64,000 bases of DNA, from NCBI GenBank assembly GCA_900548455.1, contig URKQ01000011.1, forward strand, positions 1 to 64,000, read 5' to 3'. A program made the position numbers and the translations under genes. The number at the start of each line of letters is the position of its first letter. The first letter of the stretch is position 1. A model generated the notes under the pieces. It saw nothing but the letters and a program-made list of their open reading frames with translations, searched no databases and had not been told where the DNA came from. Below are positions 63,863 to 64,000 of this stretch, piece after piece. Source of the stretch: an uncultured Clostridium sp. Lineage in GTDB: Bacteria; Bacillota; Clostridia; Clostridiales; Clostridiaceae.

Positions 63863-64000
63863 ATGTTTAAAGTTGAAGTTAACCAATCAAAAAAAATCTT
63901 ATTTATTACAGTTGGAGGATTCTTTAAAGAAGATGAAGGAATGGCTTTTTTAGATGAATATAACAAAGCTGTTAAATCAATTACACCTAGCACATATACT
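63863..64000 (+). CDS. Partial gene of unknown function, cut by window end
   Basis: First 46 codons of a frame from ATG 63863, running off the window, with GGAGG 8 nt upstream. The visible part (MFKVEVNQSKKILFITVGGF, then EDEGMAFLDEYNKAVKSI) looks like the start of a small alpha/beta domain, loosely STAS/SpoIIAA-like, which is a guess. It lies 15 bp after the KAS III-like gene and is likely in the same operon. Confidence 0.72.
   Translation, partial: MFKVEVNQSKKILFITVGGFFKEDEGMAFLDEYNKAVKSITPSTYT

Overview
This window reads as a chromosome segment of a spore-forming, strictly anaerobic, low-GC Clostridium (sensu stricto type). The base composition is very AT-rich. Genes have strong GGAGG-type ribosome sites and some TTG/GTG starts. 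Family content also points there: an alpha/beta-type spore protein, DUF4364, YaaR, CvfB, a class II (B12) ribonucleotide reductase, a T-box in front of valS, and a yybP-ykoY riboswitch. I see no prophage, intact insertion sequence or CRISPR array.

Layout. 1-2.2 kb: tRNA-Val (cut by the window edge by one base), hsp33, a methyltransferase and a spore protein, all on the minus strand. 2.3-14.5 kb: an oligopeptide transport locus. oppB-oppC-oppD-oppF is read leftward and is followed by four tandem oppA-type lipoprotein genes. Each oppA copy has its own promoter with an exact 17-nt spacer and its own terminator, and three carry CodY-like sites. 15.4-20.9 kb: the acetylase branch of diaminopimelate/lysine synthesis (asd-dapA-dapB, a patA-like aminotransferase, dapH), with a corrinoid adenosyltransferase gene in between. 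20.9-34.5 kb: housekeeping genes, including a two-OB-fold SSB-like protein, a polysaccharide deacetylase, folC, a T-box-controlled valS, a transglutaminase-like membrane protein, recX, an M16 peptidase and a DEAD-box helicase. 34.6-42.6 kb: surface and regulatory genes, including a WG-repeat lipoprotein, a ferredoxin-like protein, a pentapeptide-repeat protein with a channel-like C-terminus, a 53-aa gene, a dicarboxylate symporter, and AraC and LysR regulators. 42.8-54.3 kb: a flavin reductase, NAD synthetase, yaaR, a riboswitch-controlled P-type ATPase, a YozG/DUF2975 pair, a phosphoesterase, a second WG-repeat lipoprotein, and a cvfB / fRMsr / gamma-carbonic-anhydrase group. 54.5-64 kb: the B12-dependent ribonucleotide reductase under tandem NrdR boxes, a lipoprotein serpin preceded by a possible structured RNA, a two-component system with a lipoprotein, and an odd KAS III-like enzyme at the right edge.

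Functional links. CobA makes adenosylcobalamin, the cofactor of NrdJ. The tRNA-Val at the left edge has discriminator A, which matches the UGGU of the valS T-box. asd, dapA, dapB, dapH and the aminotransferase together cover most steps from aspartyl phosphate to acetyl-diaminopimelate. The most unusual signals are the SD of nrdJ separated from its start by a perfect hairpin, the possible structured RNA ahead of the serpin, the four-fold oppA array, and the KAS III homologue lacking the usual His and Asn.
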